A stretch of 64,000 bases of DNA, from the NCBI GenBank assembly GCA_006844635.1, contig SPJO01000124.1:18018-82017 (forward strand). The letters run 5' to 3'. Positions within the stretch are counted from its first letter, which is position 1; each line of letters starts with the position of its first letter. Below, in pieces: positions 9,185 to 17,333 of the stretch. The notes under the pieces are model-generated. The model saw only the letters and a program-made list of their open reading frames with translations, had not been told where the DNA came from and made no database searches. Both the position numbers and the translations under genes were made by a program. The stretch comes from Methylophilaceae bacterium. Lineage in GTDB: Bacteria; Pseudomonadota; Gammaproteobacteria; Burkholderiales; Methylophilaceae.

Positions 9185-10177
9185 TCACTTTTTCGTTAAT
9201 GACTGCATGAAAGCCGCCAAATCTTTAGGGATAGCCGCTTGTAAACGCAGTCGCTCACCCGATAAAGGATGCTGTAATTTTGTTTCAGCAGCATGTAAAA
9301 ACATCCGCTTTAACCCTTGTTTTTGTAACTGCTTGTTTAATGCAAAGTCCCCATACTTATCATCCCCTAAAATTGGGAAGCCTAAATGAGCCAACTGTAC
9401 TCTCAATTGGTGCGTACGGCCTGTCACCAACTTGGCTTCTAACAAACTAAACCCTTCGAAAGATTGCTTTAAATAAAAAACCGTCTCTGACACTTGCGCT
9501 TCATTACGTTTGTCTTTCTTTTTATCGGTCACCACATTCACACGCCGCTCGCCTGATGGCAGCACATATTTTTGCAAATCGAGGACAACACGTTTTTTCT
9601 GTTCTTGCCACTCACCCGCCACCATCACGGCATACCGTTTATCTGTTTGATTCGCGCGTATAGCCTTGTGCAGTGCGACTAAAGCAGTTCTTTTTTTTGC
9701 GAGCAATAGCAAACCAGACGTTTCGCGATCCAACCGATGCACAAGCTCTAAAAATTTTGCTTGCGGCCGCTCTAAGCGTAACTGCTCAATCACACCACGA
9801 CTAATCCCACTACCGCCATGTACTGCGACGCCTGCAGGCTTATCAATCACAAGCATTGCCTCATCCTCGAACACAATAACTTCATTAAATTTTGCAATGG
9901 CTGGCGCAGACACTGGTTTCTTATTCACAGATTCCGATACGCGGATCGGAGGCACTCGCACAATATCATGTAAGTTTAATTTACGCCCTGCACTGACACG
10001 CCCTTTATTCACACGCACTTCACCGCTGCGTAAAATACGGTAAATATGACTTTTCGGTACGCCTTTTAGCACTTTTGCTAAAAAATTATCGATGCGCTGT
10101 CCTTCACTGGCTTCATCAACCAATATTTTCGCTGCAGAATGTGCACTAACTTGTTTATTTTCACTTACTTGTGTCAT
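9185..10177 (-). CDS. rluC: 23S rRNA pseudouridine synthase RluC
   Basis: RluC modifies uridines 955, 2504 and 2580 (E. coli numbering) of 23S rRNA. The 330-residue protein has an N-terminal S4 RNA-binding domain (about 25-85) and an RsuA/RluA catalytic domain from about 100. The catalytic Asp lies in HRLDRETSGLLLLAKK near residue 145. The GRTHQLRVQLAHLGFPILGD motif follows. It is transcribed away from rne, the usual rne/rluC divergent arrangement. Assignment to RluC rather than RluD rests on that context and the S4 start. Confidence 0.93.
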   Translation of the reverse strand: MTQVSENKQVSAHSAAKILVDEASEGQRIDNFLAKVLKGVPKSHIYRILRSGEVRVNKGRVSAGRKLNLHDIVRVPPIRVSESVNKKPVSAPAIAKFNEVIVFEDEAMLVIDKPAGVAVHGGSGISRGVIEQLRLERPQAKFLELVHRLDRETSGLLLLAKKRTALVALHKAIRANQTDKRYAVMVAGEWQEQKKRVVLDLQKYVLPSGERRVNVVTDKKKDKRNEAQVSETVFYLKQSFEGFSLLEAKLVTGRTHQLRVQLAHLGFPILGDDKYGDFALNKQLQKQGLKRMFLHAAETKLQHPLSGERLRLQAAIPKDLAAFMQSLTKK

Positions 10178-10709
10178 ATATTTTGCTTAAAAGCTTAATA
10201 AAGCCTATACTCTACCAATCGTTAATATATATTAGAAAAAACTATTACAGCGATACTAAAATAACTTTAAAGTGCATTAATCACTTCAAGCGTATTTTAG
10301 TTTAAAGAATATTTGGTTAATACCGCTCGCCATATTAAGTAGCGATAAAATAATTGCGCTCTAGCCGCCGCAGATTAAATAAAATTAAAGTGCGACTAAA
10401 GTTTGCTGAAGACCCAATTTTAACGAATTTATGCTAATTAAGCATGAGTTTTTAAGTTTATTTTAAGTGAGATTTTAATTAACAATACGATGTAAACGTC
10501 ACAATAGCTACGTTTATACTGTGGTGTGTTACACACCATAAATGCGTTATTAAAATTAAGTATAAGATTGTTTCGCTAAAATAACGACTTAAGTCAATTG
10601 GTCACTCACTTAATTGAGTGCCTTGACGCTGCCAGCATTGCTGGCACCAATGTGCCTTCGCAACTTTAATCACCACAAAAATCTGCCCCGCTGAGCGTGG
10701 GAGTATTCA
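10178..10709 (+). promoter_or_regulatory. rluC-rne intergenic region with long structured rne leader
   Basis: This 532-base gap holds no coding region. A TATACT -10-like hexamer lies at 10515-10520 with a poor -35, and would give a leader of about 180 bases. The inverted repeat TGGTGTG-N3-CACACCA is at 10522-10538. A two-part hairpin follows: outer GTCAA/TTGAC at 10593-10597 and 10623-10627, inner CACTCA/TGAGTG at 10603-10608 and 10615-10620. A third hairpin is TGCCAGC-N3-GCTGGCA (10630-10646). A fourth, at 10686-10701 (CCC-CGC/GCG-U-GGG), pairs the GGG of the rne Shine-Dalgarno GGGAG (10699-10703). In E. coli the rne leader mediates feedback control by RNase E; a similar role here is inferred. 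Confidence 0.55.
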
Positions 10710-13268
10710 ATGAAACGCATGTTATTTAATGCAACGCAGTCAGAAGAACTACGCGTTGCAATTGTCGATGGTCAAAAATTAATTGATTTGGACATCGAGC
10801 ACACTGGAAAAGAACAAAGAAAAAGCAATATCTACAAAGGGATTATCACCCGCATCGAACCATCTTTAGAAGCGGCTTTTGTCGACTATGGTCAAGAGCG
10901 ACACGGCTTCTTACCATTTAAAGAAATTTCTCGCGCCTACTTCAAAAACAAGCAAGATGGTGGTAGCAAACCGCGCATTCAAGATGCGATTAAAGAAGGA
11001 CAAGAGCTGATTGTTCAAGTTGATAAAGATGAGCGTGGTAGTAAAGGCGCCGCTTTAACAACTTACATTTCACTAGCTGGCCGTTATTTAGTCTTGATGC
11101 CAAATAACCCTCGTGGTGGTGGCGTTTCTCGTCGCGTCGAAGGTGAGGAACGTAATGAGCTCAGAGACACTATGGCTCAACTTGAAATGCCAAAAGGCAT
11201 GAGCATCATCGCACGTACAGCAGGCATTGGCCGTACCGCAGAAGAATTACAATGGGATTTAAACTACCTTTTACAACTGTGGACTGCTATTGAAGATGCA
11301 TCCAACCTACAAAAAGGCGCTTTCTTAATCTACCAAGAAGGTAGCTTGGTCATTCGCGCTATTCGCGACTACTTTAGTGCTGACATTGGAGAAATCTTAA
11401 TCGATACGGCAGACGTCCATGAACAAGCCGTCCAATTCATGGACCATGTGATGCCGGCGAATGTATCAAAAGTCAAACTATACGAAGACGAAACACCCCT
11501 ATTCTCTCGCTTTCAAATCGAGCACCAAATTGAAACGGCTTTTTCTCGTGAAGTGCGTCTACCTTCTGGTGGCGCAATCGTCATTGATCATACAGAAGCA
11601 CTTGTATCGATTGATGTTAACTCAGGCCGCTCGATTAAAGGCGCGGACATTGAACAGACCGCATTCAACACCAACCTTGAAGCTGCAGAAGAGGTTGCAC
11701 GTCAACTTAGACTGCGTGACTTAGGTGGTTTAGTGGTTATTGACTTCATTGACATGGAGAAGCAACGTAATCAGCGTGAAGTTGAAAATCGCATCCGTGA
11801 TGAACTCCATGCCGATCGTGCGCGCATTCAAACAAGCAAGATCTCTCGCTTCGGTTTATTAGAGCTATCACGCCAACGTTTACGCCCTAGCCTAGGTGAA
11901 GGTAATCATGCACCTTGCCCTCGCTGTCATGGCACAGGCCATATCCGTGGTATCGAATCAACAGCGCTGCATATCTTACGTATCACGCAAGAAGAAGCCA
12001 TGAAAGATAACAGTGCCATTATTCAGGTACAGTTGCCAGTTGATGCGGCAACATTCTTATTGAATGAAAAACGTGCTGACATTCATAAAATTGAAGAATT
12101 AATGGGTGTAGAAGTCATCTTAATCCCAAATATTCATTTAGAGACTCCGAACTACAATATCGTACGGATCAAGCAAGATGACGTTAGCGATGATGCGTCT
12201 CGTGCCAGCTACAGTATGGTGGAAGCACCTGATGAGAATGACTACACGAGCAACAAAGAAGAAGCCAAAGCAACTGCACCAGAAGCACTGGTTAAAGGCA
12301 TTAAGTCAACAACACCTGCGCCTGTTGCTAAAAAGAATGCTCCTAGTTCATTCTTCAGTCGTATCAAGAAATGGCTTGGCAGCGAAGGTGAAGTGAAGTC
12401 GGCTGAGCCTGTTGCAGCGGAAGCAAAAACAAACACGAACCGTGAAAACAATAACCGCAACCGCAATCGTAACCGCAATCGTAACCGTAATAATCGTGAT
12501 CGCAATGACAAGCCTCAACAGCAAGCACGTGGTAACAATGCTCAAAACAAGCAGCAACCGCGCCAAGATGCTAACCGCAATGAAGGAAAAGCCAACAAAG
12601 CGGATAATGCAAATGAGCAAAACACGAAACAAAACAATCAATCTAGAGGGAATAGACGTAGCCGTGGCGGTCGTCGTGACCGTAGACCGCGCGAAGAAGT
12701 ACAGAACACACAAGCAGAACGCGTAGAAACAACAACGACAGCTGATGTTGCTAAAACCGATGTCAAAGAAGTGAAGCCAGTTGCAGAAAAAGTGGCCACA
12801 AAGCCAGAAGCAACAACGAATGCTAAAGCTGAAACAGTAACCCAGGCTAAGTCAGAGACAGCAGCAACACCAAAAGCGCGCAAACCTAGAGCGAAAAAAG
12901 CAACTGAAACAAAACCTGCTGAAACAGCAAAAAGCACTAAAGCAAAAACAGCAGAAAAATCAGAAGCAAATCAAACTGAAGGTGCGAAGGCTGAAGTTGC
13001 CAAACCTGATACAGCAAAAGCTGAAAAACCAAAAGCAAAAAAAGCAGCCAAACCTCGAGCGACGCGTAAACCAAAAGCAGAAAAGCCAGTGGATTTAGCC
13101 GATAGCGGATTACAGTTAGTAGAAACGAAAAGTAAGCCAAAAGCAAAAGCGACAACTGCGAAGAAAGCTGCAAAGCCTAAAGCAAACCGCAAACCAGCTA
13201 ACTGGAAGAAAGAAGAAGCTGCTGCCAAAGAAGACGCACCGCTAGTCATGGTAGAAACGCAAAAATAA
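10710..13268 (+). CDS. rne: Ribonuclease E
   Basis: RNase E is the essential endonuclease that starts mRNA decay and matures rRNA and tRNA, and it scaffolds the degradosome. The 852 residues contain an S1 RNA-binding domain (about 36-120), the 5'-sensor/RNase H-like core, the DNase I-like catalytic region with VSIDVNSG and VVIDFIDM metal-binding aspartates, and the zinc-link CPRCHGTGH near residue 403 that tetramerises the enzyme. From about 510 on the protein is low-complexity. It holds an Arg/Asn tract (RNRNRN, about 577-595), Arg-rich patches, and a Lys/Ala/Glu/Pro tail with histone-H1-like KPKAKK repeats. These are presumably RNA-binding and scaffold segments. Its 5' leader appears autoregulatory. 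Confidence 0.96.
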   Translation: MKRMLFNATQSEELRVAIVDGQKLIDLDIEHTGKEQRKSNIYKGIITRIEPSLEAAFVDYGQERHGFLPFKEISRAYFKNKQDGGSKPRIQDAIKEGQELIVQVDKDERGSKGAALTTYISLAGRYLVLMPNNPRGGGVSRRVEGEERNELRDTMAQLEMPKGMSIIARTAGIGRTAEELQWDLNYLLQLWTAIEDASNLQKGAFLIYQEGSLVIRAIRDYFSADIGEILIDTADVHEQAVQFMDHVMPANVSKVKLYEDETPLFSRFQIEHQIETAFSREVRLPSGGAIVIDHTEALVSIDVNSGRSIKGADIEQTAFNTNLEAAEEVARQLRLRDLGGLVVIDFIDMEKQRNQREVENRIRDELHADRARIQTSKISRFGLLELSRQRLRPSLGEGNHAPCPRCHGTGHIRGIESTALHILRITQEEAMKDNSAIIQVQLPVDAATFLLNEKRADIHKIEELMGVEVILIPNIHLETPNYNIVRIKQDDVSDDASRASYSMVEAPDENDYTSNKEEAKATAPEALVKGIKSTTPAPVAKKNAPSSFFSRIKKWLGSEGEVKSAEPVAAEAKTNTNRENNNRNRNRNRNRNRNNRDRNDKPQQQARGNNAQNKQQPRQDANRNEGKANKADNANEQNTKQNNQSRGNRRSRGGRRDRRPREEVQNTQAERVETTTTADVAKTDVKEVKPVAEKVATKPEATTNAKAETVTQAKSETAATPKARKPRAKKATETKPAETAKSTKAKTAEKSEANQTEGAKAEVAKPDTAKAEKPKAKKAAKPRATRKPKAEKPVDLADSGLQLVETKSKPKAKATTAKKAAKPKANRKPANWKKEEAAAKEDAPLVMVETQK

Positions 13269-13292
13269 GTCTATTAAAAGATAGGCAGTTCG

Positions 13293-13331
13293 CATAAAAA
13301 AAGCCCAGTTTTTCTGGGCTTTTTTTATGCG
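13293..13331. terminator. Bidirectional terminator between rne and crcB
   Basis: An AGCCCAG-N5-CTGGGCT stem is flanked by A7 and T7 tracts and by GCATA/TATGC. It lies 24 bases after the rne stop and 25 bases from the crcB stop, so it can serve both convergent genes. Confidence 0.88.
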
Positions 13332-13356
13332 CTGTAAGGACTTTTTTTGATGAAGC

Positions 13357-13737
13357 TCAGCCCCTGACCATACTCATCAACCAGAATCCTAAAGCCACCA
13401 TCATTAAGGCGCCAAAAACATGGCTTAAAATGTGGGCAGATGCCCATAGGTATTCTTGTTTATGCAGTAAAGTCAAGGTCTCCCCAGAGAAAGAGGAAAA
13501 AGTGGTTAGCCCACCCAAAAAGCCAGTCATGACAAATAGCCTGATTGCATCATGTGAAGGCGTCTCAACAAAATGAGCAAGCGCTAGCCCCATCAAAAAA
13601 CCACCCAGCAAATTAACGAGCAGCGTTCCTAATGGTAACAGGCTGGCATTCAGCAATATACCTAAACCCCAACGCGCCCATGCCCCTAATGCTGCACCAA
13701 TACCTACCGCTATCCATTGTCCAACTAACATACTCAT
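13357..13737 (-). CDS. crcB: Fluoride exporter CrcB/FluC
   Basis: This small inner-membrane fluoride channel of 126 residues has four hydrophobic segments. Family motifs are present: GAWARWGLG near the start, GTLLVNLLGGFLMG (pore Asn), and TGFLGGLTTFSSFSGE, which carries the phenylalanine box and Thr/Ser track. Fluc channels act as antiparallel dimers. A single copy of normal size is seen. I looked upstream for a fluoride riboswitch and found none with the conserved core. It converges on rne through a shared terminator. Confidence 0.93.
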   Translation of the reverse strand: MSMLVGQWIAVGIGAALGAWARWGLGILLNASLLPLGTLLVNLLGGFLMGLALAHFVETPSHDAIRLFVMTGFLGGLTTFSSFSGETLTLLHKQEYLWASAHILSHVFGALMMVALGFWLMSMVRG

Positions 13738-13822
13738 CCTAACCCATCAATAAATGTTGTTGCCTGAGCTTCAGCACACAAGTGCCCATAATATACCCAC
13801 TTTGTACTAAATTTGTCACTCA

Positions 13823-13839
13823 TGCACCACTTTGGTCGC
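13823..13839. promoter_or_regulatory. NtrC-like enhancer site
   Basis: The sequence TGCACCACTTTGGTCGC matches the NtrC consensus TGCACYA-N3-TGGTGCA in the whole left half and the first four bases of the right half. It lies about 150 bp upstream of a sigma-54 promoter, the normal distance for a looping activator. The assignment is from pattern alone. Confidence 0.45.
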
Positions 13840-13971
13840 TATTGTCAATTTTCGACACGCATTTTTATCTCAAAAAAGAATGTGGCAGCAATAACAAAAC
13901 ACGCCTGAAAGCAAGTCCTATAGCCACTCACAGCCCAAAAACAAAAAGTTACAACCCGCAAACATGAAACA

Positions 13972-13987
13972 TGGCACGCTAAATGCT
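13972..13987 (+). promoter_or_regulatory. Sigma-54 (RpoN) promoter
   Basis: TGGCACG followed by N5 and TGCT places GG (13973-13974) and GC (13985-13986) exactly ten bases apart, the invariant -24/-12 arrangement, with the full TGGCACG -24 box. Transcription would start near 13997 and read into a small structured transcript, with no protein-coding gene on this strand before 14834. Confidence 0.55.
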
Positions 13988-13996
13988 TAATACTAA

Positions 13997-14067
13997 GCAA
14001 GCTTCTCCAAAGCTAAAATCTCCTCCCTTGGGGCGCCATTTATTTAAATGCCGCCTCATTTTTTTTG
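13997..14067 (+). ncRNA. Candidate small regulatory RNA, about 70 nt
   Basis: The segment lies in a 412-base gap (13738-14149) with no gene. It starts 11 bases after a -24/-12 promoter. A 5' hairpin, AGCTT/AAGCT with loop CTCCA, occupies 14000-14014. A single-stranded stretch contains TCTCCTCCC (14019-14027), complementary to Shine-Dalgarno sequences. An intrinsic terminator follows, with arms 14029-14041 and 14046-14058, a single C-C mismatch, the tetraloop ATTT and a T8 tract at 14059-14066. This is the layout of an Hfq-type trans-acting RNA whose seed targets ribosome binding sites. There is no evidence of expression, and no known family is recognised. With the upstream NtrC-like site, a nitrogen-status role like that of NrsZ in Pseudomonas is inferred. 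Confidence 0.5.
14029..14066 (+). terminator. Intrinsic terminator of the candidate small RNA
   Basis: A twelve-pair stem with one mismatch and the tetraloop ATTT is followed immediately by eight T on the plus strand. No T tract follows on the minus strand, so it is directional and does not serve orn. Confidence 0.7.
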
Positions 14068-14149
14068 TGCTTCTCCTGCACTCAAATACTAAGAGTAATC
14101 TAAGAATTCAGCCTTGATCTAATGCGGTATTTAGGTATTAAATTGAGTG

Positions 14150-14722
14150 TTATTTAATTATAAAATGCTCACGATAGTACTTCAGCTCTTCTATCGACTC
14201 ATAAACGTCAGCCAATGCTTCATGTTTACCTGATTTTTTAAACCCTGAATAGATGCTAGGTTTCCACCTTCTCGCCAACTCTTTAAAAACACTCACATCT
14301 AGGTTGCGGTAATGAAAAAAGGCCTCTAATTCTGGCATGTAACGCGCCATAAAACGACGGTCTTGGCAAATTGAGTTGCCACACATTGGCGACTTCCCTG
14401 CAGGCACATACTGCTCTAAAAAAGCAATCATCTCTGCGGTACCTGCCGCTTCGTCTGTCGTTGATGCTTTAACCTTCTCGATGAGACCACTGCGCCCATG
14501 TGTGCTGGTATTCCAAGCATCCATACCATCTAATACAGCATCACTTTGATGAATCACAATAATAGGCGACTCCCCTAGCACATTGAGTTCAGCGTCAGTG
14601 ACCACAGCCGCCAGTTCTAAAATGCGATCAGAATCTGGTAATAACCCGCTCATTTCCATATCCAGCCATATTAAGTTGTCGTTATCGATCACATTCTTTT
14701 GAGCTTCCATCATGATTTCCAT
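14150..14722 (-). CDS. orn: Oligoribonuclease
   Basis: Orn is the 3'-5' exoribonuclease that finishes RNA decay by hydrolysing dinucleotides, including pGpG from c-di-GMP breakdown. The protein is 190 residues, or 183-187 if a later Met is used. The DEDDh exonuclease motifs are intact: [12 protein letters not shown] (Exo I), the [16 protein letters not shown] region (Exo II), and [18 protein letters not shown] (Exo III, His and Asp). The four closely spaced Met codons at the start leave the exact N-terminus open. It is divergent from the M48 protease gene. Its presence fits the several c-di-GMP enzymes nearby. Confidence 0.95.
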   Translation of the reverse strand: MEIMMEAQKNVIDNDNLIWLDMEMSGLLPDSDRILELAAVVTDAELNVLGESPIIVIHQSDAVLDGMDAWNTSTHGRSGLIEKVKASTTDEAAGTAEMIAFLEQYVPAGKSPMCGNSICQDRRFMARYMPELEAFFHYRNLDVSVFKELARRWKPSIYSGFKKSGKHEALADVYESIEELKYYREHFIIK

Positions 14723-14833
14723 TAAAATAGTAAAAAATTACACTGTAGACGAACTATGGCGCTACAAATGCTTCAAAATATAACAGTTTATCAGGTTAAC
14801 TAACCAGTTTAAAAATCAATACTACATAAATCT

Positions 14834-16087
14834 ATGGCACATACACTTACATTCACTTTTGTTAGCTTACTCGTTTTCAGCACCATTATTCGAATCTGGC
14901 TAGGCAACAGACAAATTAACCATGTGCAGTCACACCGCGATGCTGTCCCTGTAGCATTTAGTGACAATATCACCCTGGATGCACACCAAAAAGCAGCCGA
15001 CTACTCAAGCGCAAAGACACGTTTAAGTTTAATTGAAGTTCTGCTTAGTGCTGTTTTGTTGTTTGTGTTAACCATTGGCGGCGGTTTGCAATGGATTGAT
15101 AACCAGTGGATGCAAGTCGTCCCCGACAGCACCATCATTCGTGGCGCTTTAGTCATCACGAGTGCGATGCTGATCAGTAGCTTGTTTGATTTACCAGCTG
15201 ATTATTACAAAACATTTGTCATTGATGAAAAATTTGGCTTCAACAAAATGACGCGCAGTATGTTCTTTACAGATTTAATCAAGCACAGCTTTGTTGGCAT
15301 ATTGCTAGGTGCCCCTATTTTGTTTGCTGCCTTATGGCTGATGCAAAGCGCAGGCAGCTATTGGTGGTTATATCTATGGGTTGTGTGGACCGTATTTAAT
15401 ATTGTAATGCTCGCGGTTTATCCAACCTTTATCGCACCATTATTCAATAAATTCACACCGCTGGCGGATGAAAGCTTGAAAACAAGAATTGAGTCATTAC
15501 TCACAAAGTGCGGTTTTAAGTCACAAGGACTGTTTGTCATGGATGGCTCCGTGAGAAGTAGCCACGGCAATGCTTACTTTACCGGTTTTGGTAGTAGTAA
15601 ACGTGTTGTTTTCTTCGACACTTTGTTAGAGCGTCTTAATGGCGAAGAAATCGAAGCCGTGTTGGCGCATGAGCTTGGTCACTTCAAGCATAATCATGTG
15701 ATCAAACGTATTCTGATGATCTTCTTGATGAGCTTCTTAGGTCTTGCATTACTAGGCTGGCTGATTAACCAGCCATGGTTCTTCCAAGGGTTAGGCGTGA
15801 CAAGCGAAAGCAACTACATGGCATTGATGTTATTTATGCTGGCATCACCCGTGTTCTTATTCTTCATTCGCCCTGTGATGGCAAGTTACTCACGTAAAAA
15901 TGAATTTGAGGCAGATGATTATGCTGCAAAAAATGCGAATGCCAACCACTTAATTGAGGCGCTAGTGAAGCTATACCGTGACAATGCATCAACATTGACA
16001 CCAGACCCGTTTCATTCAGCATTTTATGACTCACATCCACCTGCCAGTGCTCGCATTTCGAAACTAGCCGCGTATACTGGTAGCTGA
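14834..16087 (+). CDS. M48 family integral membrane metalloprotease (Ste24-like)
   Basis: This 417-residue zinc protease resembles CAAX prenyl protease 1 (Ste24). An N-terminal CAAX-protease-type membrane region holds about four helices up to residue 195. It is followed by the M48 catalytic domain with LAHELGHFKHNH (HExxH near 279-283) and the third zinc ligand in NEFEADDYA. Two further membrane helices separate these motifs, near 295-345. Bacteria lack prenylated CAAX proteins, so the role is probably membrane protein quality control; this is inferred. The next genes are a cytochrome c and rsgA, a recurrent betaproteobacterial order (orn / M48 / cytochrome / rsgA). Confidence 0.92.
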   Translation: MAHTLTFTFVSLLVFSTIIRIWLGNRQINHVQSHRDAVPVAFSDNITLDAHQKAADYSSAKTRLSLIEVLLSAVLLFVLTIGGGLQWIDNQWMQVVPDSTIIRGALVITSAMLISSLFDLPADYYKTFVIDEKFGFNKMTRSMFFTDLIKHSFVGILLGAPILFAALWLMQSAGSYWWLYLWVVWTVFNIVMLAVYPTFIAPLFNKFTPLADESLKTRIESLLTKCGFKSQGLFVMDGSVRSSHGNAYFTGFGSSKRVVFFDTLLERLNGEEIEAVLAHELGHFKHNHVIKRILMIFLMSFLGLALLGWLINQPWFFQGLGVTSESNYMALMLFMLASPVFLFFIRPVMASYSRKNEFEADDYAAKNANANHLIEALVKLYRDNASTLTPDPFHSAFYDSHPPASARISKLAAYTGS

Positions 16088-16114
16088 GCCAATGACCTTT
16101 AGGGGAGATAACGC

Positions 16115-16426
16115 ATGATAAAGTACATCAGTTGTTTATCTTTAAGCATGATTAGTACCATTGCGTCTGCCAATGGTTTCTTTGATAAGGCAGACATCAA
16201 CGCAGGCAAAGCCTTGGTTCAAGAGAACTGTATCAGTTGCCATGCATCGAGTTATGGTGGCGACGGTTCTGAAATCTATACGCGCCCATTTCATAAAGTT
16301 GAGTCATCAGCTGCACTTGTGGCGCAAGTCAGAGCATGTAGCACAAATTTAAACCTACAATGGTTTGAAGAAGACGAATTTAATGCCGCGGCATATTTAA
16401 ATAAAGCTTATTACAAATTTGAGTAG
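16115..16426 (+). CDS. Small periplasmic c-type cytochrome
   Basis: The 103-residue precursor has a signal peptide ending ASA or ASAN near residue 19-20. The mature monoheme cytochrome carries CISCH as the covalent haem site. A cytochrome class I C-terminal helix (AAAYLNKAYYKF) is recognisable. There is no methionine anywhere after the haem motif, so the usual Met sixth ligand is missing; a His in RPFHKV is a possible alternative. A strong Shine-Dalgarno, AGGGGAGA, precedes the ATG. Its end overlaps the rsgA start, suggesting coupling. The electron partner is unknown. Confidence 0.88.
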   Translation: MIKYISCLSLSMISTIASANGFFDKADINAGKALVQENCISCHASSYGGDGSEIYTRPFHKVESSAALVAQVRACSTNLNLQWFEEDEFNAAAYLNKAYYKFE

Positions 16427-17312
16427 TAAGCCTGACACATTGCAGGGTTTAGTCGTTGCTTCTTATGGCAAACGCTACCAAATAGAGCTTGCAGATCAAA
16501 CCCGCATAAGTTGTGTGACACGTGGTAAGAAAACTGATTTGGCCTGTGGCGATATCGTGCAGATTAAGCGCACAGACACAAATGAAGGCGTGGTTGAATC
16601 AAGCGAGACGCGCACTTCTCTACTCTACCGAAGCAATGCCTATAAGAACAAAACTATTGCCGCCAATGTCACGCAAATGATTATTGTGCTGGCAACGCAG
16701 CCCAGCTTTTATGAGGCGCTGCTAAATCGTTGCCTTGTTGCCGCAGAGGCGGCTGGCATCAAGCCACTGATTGTACTTAACAAGTGTGACTTATCAGAAG
16801 CGAATGATGCCAAGAAAAAACTGAAGGTATATGAGGCACTCGGCTACAATGTGGTTTACCTCGCGGCTAAAAAAGACATTCAACCGCTCATGCCTTACCT
16901 TAATGGTCACCAAAGTGTTTTAGTCGGTCAATCTGGGATGGGAAAATCCACAATCATTAACGCCCTACTCCCTGACGCACAAGTGCGCACGCAAGAGGTG
17001 AGTGATACCTTAGATAGCGGCAAACATACAACTACCGCAGCACACTTATACCATTTAGACGCGAGCAGCACATTAATTGACTCTCCAGGCTTACAAGAAT
17101 TTGGCTTAAATCATTTGGATGCAACAGCGCTAGAGTCAGCTTTCATCGAGTTCAGACCATACTTAGGGCAATGTCGGTTCAGTGACTGCAAACATCAGCA
17201 TGAACCGGACTGCGCTATTATTGAAGCCACTGAATCAGGTAAAATAAACAGCGTTAGATTGCAGTTTTATACGCAATTCTTGCAAGAGCTATCATCAGCA
17301 TCGATGTTTTGA
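16419..17312 (+). CDS. rsgA: Ribosome small-subunit-dependent GTPase RsgA
   Basis: RsgA is a circularly permuted GTPase that checks late 30S subunit maturation. The 297 residues contain an N-terminal OB fold (about 8-70). The GTPase motifs occur in permuted order: G4 LNKCDL, then G1 GQSGMGKST near residue 169, then G3 DSPGLQEFG. A C-terminal zinc knuckle has Cys/His in CRFSDCKHQHEPDC. The start is a TTG at 16419 inside the end of the cytochrome gene. No later ATG gives a complete OB fold, so the rare start is favoured. Confidence 0.94.
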   Translation: MSSKPDTLQGLVVASYGKRYQIELADQTRISCVTRGKKTDLACGDIVQIKRTDTNEGVVESSETRTSLLYRSNAYKNKTIAANVTQMIIVLATQPSFYEALLNRCLVAAEAAGIKPLIVLNKCDLSEANDAKKKLKVYEALGYNVVYLAAKKDIQPLMPYLNGHQSVLVGQSGMGKSTIINALLPDAQVRTQEVSDTLDSGKHTTTAAHLYHLDASSTLIDSPGLQEFGLNHLDATALESAFIEFRPYLGQCRFSDCKHQHEPDCAIIEATESGKINSVRLQFYTQFLQELSSASMF

Positions 17313-17333
17313 TAATGAAAGATTAAATTTGTC

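Noticed and set aside
12348..13249. Long frames opposite the 3' half of rne
   Set aside because: They arise from the biased Lys/Ala/Arg/Asn codons of the RNase E tail and have no independent protein features.
13738..13800. Fluoride riboswitch upstream of crcB
   Set aside because: The conserved pseudoknot core (GGCGAUGG ... with the CUGAUGAC-type element) is not present on the minus strand.
13782..13967. 61-codon plus-strand frame in the crcB-orn gap
   Set aside because: No ribosome site and atypical composition; it overlaps the NtrC-like site and ends before the sigma-54 promoter.
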